Position numbers and translations under genes: made by a program. From Bacteroidales bacterium UBA4417 (GTDB lineage Bacteria > Bacteroidota > Bacteroidia > Bacteroidales > UBA4417): 9,282 bases of DNA. Below the pieces are notes generated by a model that searched no databases, was not told the origin of the DNA, and saw only the letters and a list, made by a program, of their open reading frames with translations. The first letter of the stretch is position 1, and every line of letters begins with the position of its first letter. Positions 6,032-9,282 of this stretch are shown piece after piece. The DNA lies in contig DGQJ01000372.1 of assembly GCA_002389705.1 (NCBI GenBank), positions 1 to 9,282 on the forward strand, read 5' to 3'.

Positions 6032-8257
6032 TTATATGATGTTTATTTCTTCTAGCCATTTACCCTTCAGTTGTAATCCTGAATGTTGGTTATATAATTT
6101 CTGATAATCCTGAATCCAGCATCCATGTAGTTCAACGATCAAGCCTGCTTTTTGTATTTCTGCAAAATCCCTTTCGTTTACCGATACTGTGTAACGCTGT
6201 AATTTCCGCATCAACCAAGGTTCCGGCCCTTTACGTTTGAGCAGTTGAATCAGTTCGTTGCCATCTTTGTATTCCACCAGAATTGTTTGGGCATTTTTAT
6301 CATCAATCAATCTAAAATCCCGCGCCGCCGTGGCAAATTGAAACTTCATTGATTGGGCATCTTTCCACAAACTATCTCCAATGTCAGTTTTATCAAAATT
6401 GTCGATTTTACTATAAAAAAGTTTGAAATAATTGTGAAAAGCTTGTGGTTCGAGCAATGAATTTTCATTATCCGCCTTATTGATTAAGATCTCTTTAAAC
6501 GTATCGGCACCTTTTCGCATTAATCCAATGGGTGTTCCCTTCGAGGGTACAAAAACCTTCATCAACCCAAGTTTGTTTTCCTTATTTAGTTTTCCCTCGC
6601 GGTTGCATCGCCCTGCACATTGTGCAATAGAATCCAATCCTGCAATAGCCCGGTAAACCACGGGGAAATCAATATCCACACCAGCTTCAATGAGTTGGGT
6701 ACTGATAACCCTTACAGGCTTATTTTCTTTGAGCCGGAGTTTTATTTCGTCAATAACATCCATAATATGGGCGGTACACATTAACCGTGAAAGATGCAGC
6801 GTATCTTCAGGCATTAAATCGTGTAATTCACGACACTGATTCCGCGTGTTTACAATGCAAAGTACCTGCTCATGTTGTTGTAGTTCATCTGAAATACTTG
6901 TCCAATCAATTGGTTCATTGATATTTTCAGGCAGTTGTATTTCTACCCTTTTCAGGTCTATGGCTAATTCATCAACATCATGAACAAGCTCACGAACCGA
7001 ATGATCAGCAATTCCTTCGAACGCAAACTGACCACTTCCTCCAATTTTACCTGTTAAGGCAGGCTGAGTAGCTGTTGATAACAAGACAGAAATGGAGTAA
7101 TTGTCAACAAGGCCTTTTAATATTATAAGAATTGGATTTAAAAATTCAGGTGGCAGCATTTGAGCTTCATCTAAAATGATAATGCTGTTTACCAGATTGT
7201 GTAACTTACGGCATCGCGAGGTTTTATTGGCAAAAAGGGATTCGAAAAGCTGAACGTTAGTAGTTACAACAATTGGTGCGTCCCAGTTTTCAGCAGCCTG
7301 TTTTCGTTCTTGTGTATTTGTATCCTCGTCGATGTTGCTATGATGTTCTATTACATTGTCATCGCCAAATATTGAGCGATAAATTTGTGCGGTTTGAGTA
7401 ATGATACTTGTGTATGGAATAGCAAAAATAATCCTTGACTTGTTGTATTTCAACGCATGAACCAATGCCCATGCCATCGAGGACAATGTTTTGCCTCCTC
7501 CGGTTGGTACTGTAATTGAAAAGAAACCAGGTTCCAAATTGCCGGAAGCGACACAATCTTTCAGTATCTTGCTGCGTATCGAATTAACGGTTGTTATGGG
7601 TGCTATCTTCGACATTTCTGTCATGTGAAGATCAAATCGACTTTTCAATTCACGCAGCGAATCATACTTTCCTCTTTTTGCAAACGATTCGGGATTCATG
7701 AAACGTTCAGTATCGAGAAAATCGGCATCGACCAAACAGGAAAAGAGCATTCTTACCCATAAGTGCATCTGCTTCGGATCGATTGGTTTTCCTATAGGCG
7801 GATTTAGGTTTATTTTCTCAAGTAATTCAGTAGGAATCTTTGTTCTTATTTTTTCCAAAAACTCTTGTTTCTTTAACCTGTCGGACAAATCACCTGAAAC
7901 ACCTAGTTCAGGCAGCCAATTATGCAAGCCAGCATGGTGACCAGCGATACAATAGGCAATTGGAGGCCATAACCCAGGATAAATTTCTTTGGCCAAGATT
8001 GCAGCAGCAGAGGTATGATCAGTTCTTGCTCTCATCTGATCATCTTCCTCATAACCTGAATTTACCTTAATATAATCTTGAAATTCATCGGAATACTTTC
8101 CAAAGTCATGCCATAGCCCTATTAGCTTTCCCCATTCCTCATTCCCGAATTCTGCAGCGAACTCTTTGGCGAATAAAGATGTTCCGGCTAAATGATTATC
8201 CAAATTTTGAACTTCAAAACTTCCATCTTCATTTCTTTTAATATGTCCTACCATCAT
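6032..8257 (-). CDS. cas3: CRISPR-associated nuclease-helicase Cas3 (HD + DExD/H)
   Basis: Cas3 is recruited to target-bound Cascade, nicks the displaced strand and degrades it while translocating. Counting from the ATG at 8257 (741 aa), the N-terminal HD nuclease has candidate metal ligands His22 (NHLAGTS), His50-Asp51 (WHDFGK), His81 (DHTSAA), His107-His108 (AGHHAG) and Asp177 (SCLVDADF). The SF2 helicase follows, with Walker A TVPTGGGKT (249-257), a DEAQ box (363-366), motif III STAT (394-397), motif V TQLIEAGVDID (520-530) and motif VI QCAGRCNREG (546-555). A TTG three codons upstream (8266) and an adjacent ATG at 8254 are alternative starts; ATG is preferred. All motifs are intact, so the nuclease should be active. 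It is the first cas gene of the operon. Confidence 0.97.
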   Translation of the reverse strand: MMVGHIKRNEDGSFEVQNLDNHLAGTSLFAKEFAAEFGNEEWGKLIGLWHDFGKYSDEFQDYIKVNSGYEEDDQMRARTDHTSAAAILAKEIYPGLWPPIAYCIAGHHAGLHNWLPELGVSGDLSDRLKKQEFLEKIRTKIPTELLEKINLNPPIGKPIDPKQMHLWVRMLFSCLVDADFLDTERFMNPESFAKRGKYDSLRELKSRFDLHMTEMSKIAPITTVNSIRSKILKDCVASGNLEPGFFSITVPTGGGKTLSSMAWALVHALKYNKSRIIFAIPYTSIITQTAQIYRSIFGDDNVIEHHSNIDEDTNTQERKQAAENWDAPIVVTTNVQLFESLFANKTSRCRKLHNLVNSIIILDEAQMLPPEFLNPILIILKGLVDNYSISVLLSTATQPALTGKIGGSGQFAFEGIADHSVRELVHDVDELAIDLKRVEIQLPENINEPIDWTSISDELQQHEQVLCIVNTRNQCRELHDLMPEDTLHLSRLMCTAHIMDVIDEIKLRLKENKPVRVISTQLIEAGVDIDFPVVYRAIAGLDSIAQCAGRCNREGKLNKENKLGLMKVFVPSKGTPIGLMRKGADTFKEILINKADNENSLLEPQAFHNYFKLFYSKIDNFDKTDIGDSLWKDAQSMKFQFATAARDFRLIDDKNAQTILVEYKDGNELIQLLKRKGPEPWLMRKLQRYTVSVNERDFAEIQKAGLIVELHGCWIQDYQKLYNQHSGLQLKGKWLEEINII

Positions 8258-8365
8258 AATTATCAATTAAATAAGCTTTTTATCTTCAATAACTCCTGTT
8301 GTATTTTTCACTTTATTAGCCCCTCAAGTTCCCATGCCTCCCCCTTTAACAAAATTGCCCCCCTA
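8258..8365 (-). other. Gap between peptidase gene and cas3, with G-tracts
   Basis: This 108-bp non-coding gap should contain any promoter specific to the cas operon, but I find no clear TAnnTTTG element or terminator hairpin on the minus strand. Four G-tracts of 6, 5, 3 and 4 bases lie on the minus (cas coding) strand between 8363 and 8320, separated by 13, 6 and 7 bases, which is compatible with a long-looped G-quadruplex. An AGGAG at about 30-35 bases before the cas3 start is too far upstream to serve it. Without a terminator, co-transcription of the peptidase gene with cas3 is possible. Confidence 0.4.
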
Positions 8366-9184
8366 TCACCTTTCCCAAAGCACACTTATTACCTGCTTAA
8401 GAGGCTCGTAGTAAACGCAGTGCTCCGAAAATTTACGGCGACGGTCGGAGGGGTTGCGCAGCAAAAACCAATCGTCGGCATATACTTCCTGGGTGCTGTC
8501 GTATTTTCGTCCATCGTCAAAGTATTCGCCGGCACAGGTGTTTACCGGCACTTCGCTTGTAAGCCCGCGCAAAACGGAGTAAAACGGGAAATCAGTGGTA
8601 CATCGCTGCCAGGCAATTTTATTATTGCGGGTGCAAACCACCATCAGCGGGTATACATTCAGGCCAATCAACCTGATAAGTGTTGAAGTAATGCTTACCT
8701 GGTATTTTTTACTGAGTTCATCAACCAGCACAAAACTAAACCTGCGGTTTGCAATATCCCTGCGCATTCGTTTTTCGGGCATCAGCAAGCAGGCAGCATA
8801 ATATTCGGCTTCACGTTCGGCGCTGCTGTCGAAACAATAGTCGAGTTTCGAGCCATGGGGTTTTACTCCGGGCTGCATCAGGACCTGCCGGTGCCAGGGC
8901 ATTGTATAATGGCCCAACTCATGCGCAAACGAAAATCTTACCCTGTTTATAAATAAATGATCAGACTGCCTTGTATTGATAAAAACATGAAAACGTCGGT
9001 TCCGGTATCGTGTTAACCCATCAAAACTTTCTTTATAATTTCCGGTCGAATACTTTAACCCGATAGTTCCCGCAATATCCTGTGGAAGTATTACTGCCGA
9101 CGAACGGCAGCATGATTCGGCGAAATATTCAGCCATATCCGAAATTTCTTCCATCCTCGTGCGGGAGATCTCGTAATTATTCAT
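8366..9184 (-). CDS. ImmA/IrrE-family zinc metallo-endopeptidase
   Basis: Members of this family (ImmA of ICEBs1, IrrE/PprI of Deinococcus) are cytoplasmic gluzincin-like proteases that cleave specific XRE-type repressors to switch on mobile-element or stress genes. The 272-aa protein has the zinc-binding HELGH at residues 88-92 (FSFAHELGHYTMPWH) and the downstream Glu125 in SAEREAEYYAACLLMP, which is the family's third-ligand block. There is no helix-turn-helix at the N-terminus and no signal peptide or membrane segment. Residues about 180-272 form an extra C-terminal region that I cannot assign; in IrrE the equivalent region is a sensor-like domain. No XRE-type repressor is visible beside it; the space upstream of the gene runs out at the window end. 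A role in controlling the neighbouring cas operon is possible but unproven. Confidence 0.88.
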   Translation of the reverse strand: MNNYEISRTRMEEISDMAEYFAESCCRSSAVILPQDIAGTIGLKYSTGNYKESFDGLTRYRNRRFHVFINTRQSDHLFINRVRFSFAHELGHYTMPWHRQVLMQPGVKPHGSKLDYCFDSSAEREAEYYAACLLMPEKRMRRDIANRRFSFVLVDELSKKYQVSITSTLIRLIGLNVYPLMVVCTRNNKIAWQRCTTDFPFYSVLRGLTSEVPVNTCAGEYFDDGRKYDSTQEVYADDWFLLRNPSDRRRKFSEHCVYYEPLKQVISVLWER

Positions 9185-9282
9185 CTTTAATAATCAAATA
9201 TTGCATTCCGTTTAATCTGTCATTTTTACTCATCCTATAACTACTACCCCACTCTTTTCACTTTTCACTGTCATTCCGAGCA
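9185..9282. other. Upstream region of peptidase gene, with possible dispersed-repeat fragment
   Basis: This 98-bp end contains no convincing gene. On the minus strand an 18-codon frame (9233 down to 9177) begins ATGAGTAAAAATGAC and overlaps the peptidase start; it is too short to support. The minus-strand sequence AATATTTG near 9195-9202 is one base off a TAnnTTTG -7 element and could be part of the promoter. The last 14 bases (TGTCATTCCGAGCA) resemble the edge of dispersed intergenic repeats known from many bacterial genomes. Confidence 0.3.

Noticed and set aside
8258..8266. TTG start for cas3 three codons upstream
   Set aside because: Two adjacent ATG codons follow at once, and the added residues carry no conserved sequence.
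8192..8686. A 164-codon plus-strand open frame across the cas3 start and the peptidase end
   Set aside because: It overlaps two well-supported minus-strand genes and the non-coding gap, and its translation shows no recognisable family.
9177..9233. An 18-codon minus-strand frame overlapping the peptidase start
   Set aside because: It is too short, has no start signal and resembles nothing known; a leader peptide cannot be excluded but is unsupported.

Overview
This window holds a type I-C CRISPR-Cas locus, almost entirely on the minus strand, probably from a member of the Bacteroidota. The host inference rests on an AT-rich genome, mostly absent Shine-Dalgarno sequences, and a TAnnTTTG-type -7 promoter element (TATTTTTG) directly before the hicB start. 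It is not proven by any marker gene.

Read in the direction of transcription (right to left), the layout is: an ImmA/IrrE-family zinc metallopeptidase (8366-9184); a 108-bp gap rich in G-tracts; then cas3, cas5c, cas8c and cas7c (8257 down to 2675), which form the interference module. Next comes a two-gene hicB-hicA toxin-antitoxin module on the plus strand (2226-2668), and then the adaptation genes cas4, cas1 and cas2 (2180 down to 188). After cas2 there is a 169-bp leader. The first 18 bases of the window are the reverse complement of the 5' end of a type I-C repeat, so the array begins at the left edge and its spacers lie outside the window.

Apart from the insert, gene order is canonical for type I-C (cas3-5-8-7-4-1-2), and all seven Cas proteins look full length with conserved signature motifs. 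They should work as follows. Cas4, Cas1 and Cas2 acquire spacers at the leader-repeat junction. Cas5c processes the array transcript. Cas5c, Cas7c, Cas8c and a probable internally initiated Cas11c form Cascade. Cas3 is recruited to nick and degrade target DNA.

The main departures from a textbook locus are: (1) the antisense hicBA module wedged between the interference and adaptation genes, with 45 bp to cas4 and 6 bp to cas7; (2) substitutions at two of the three positions that correspond to the Cas5d catalytic triad; (3) a peptidase of a repressor-cleaving family just upstream of cas3; and (4) small symmetric sequences in the leader. The most interesting possibility is that hicBA acts as an addiction or expression-coupling module for the CRISPR locus. 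The sequence shows only the arrangement, not this function.
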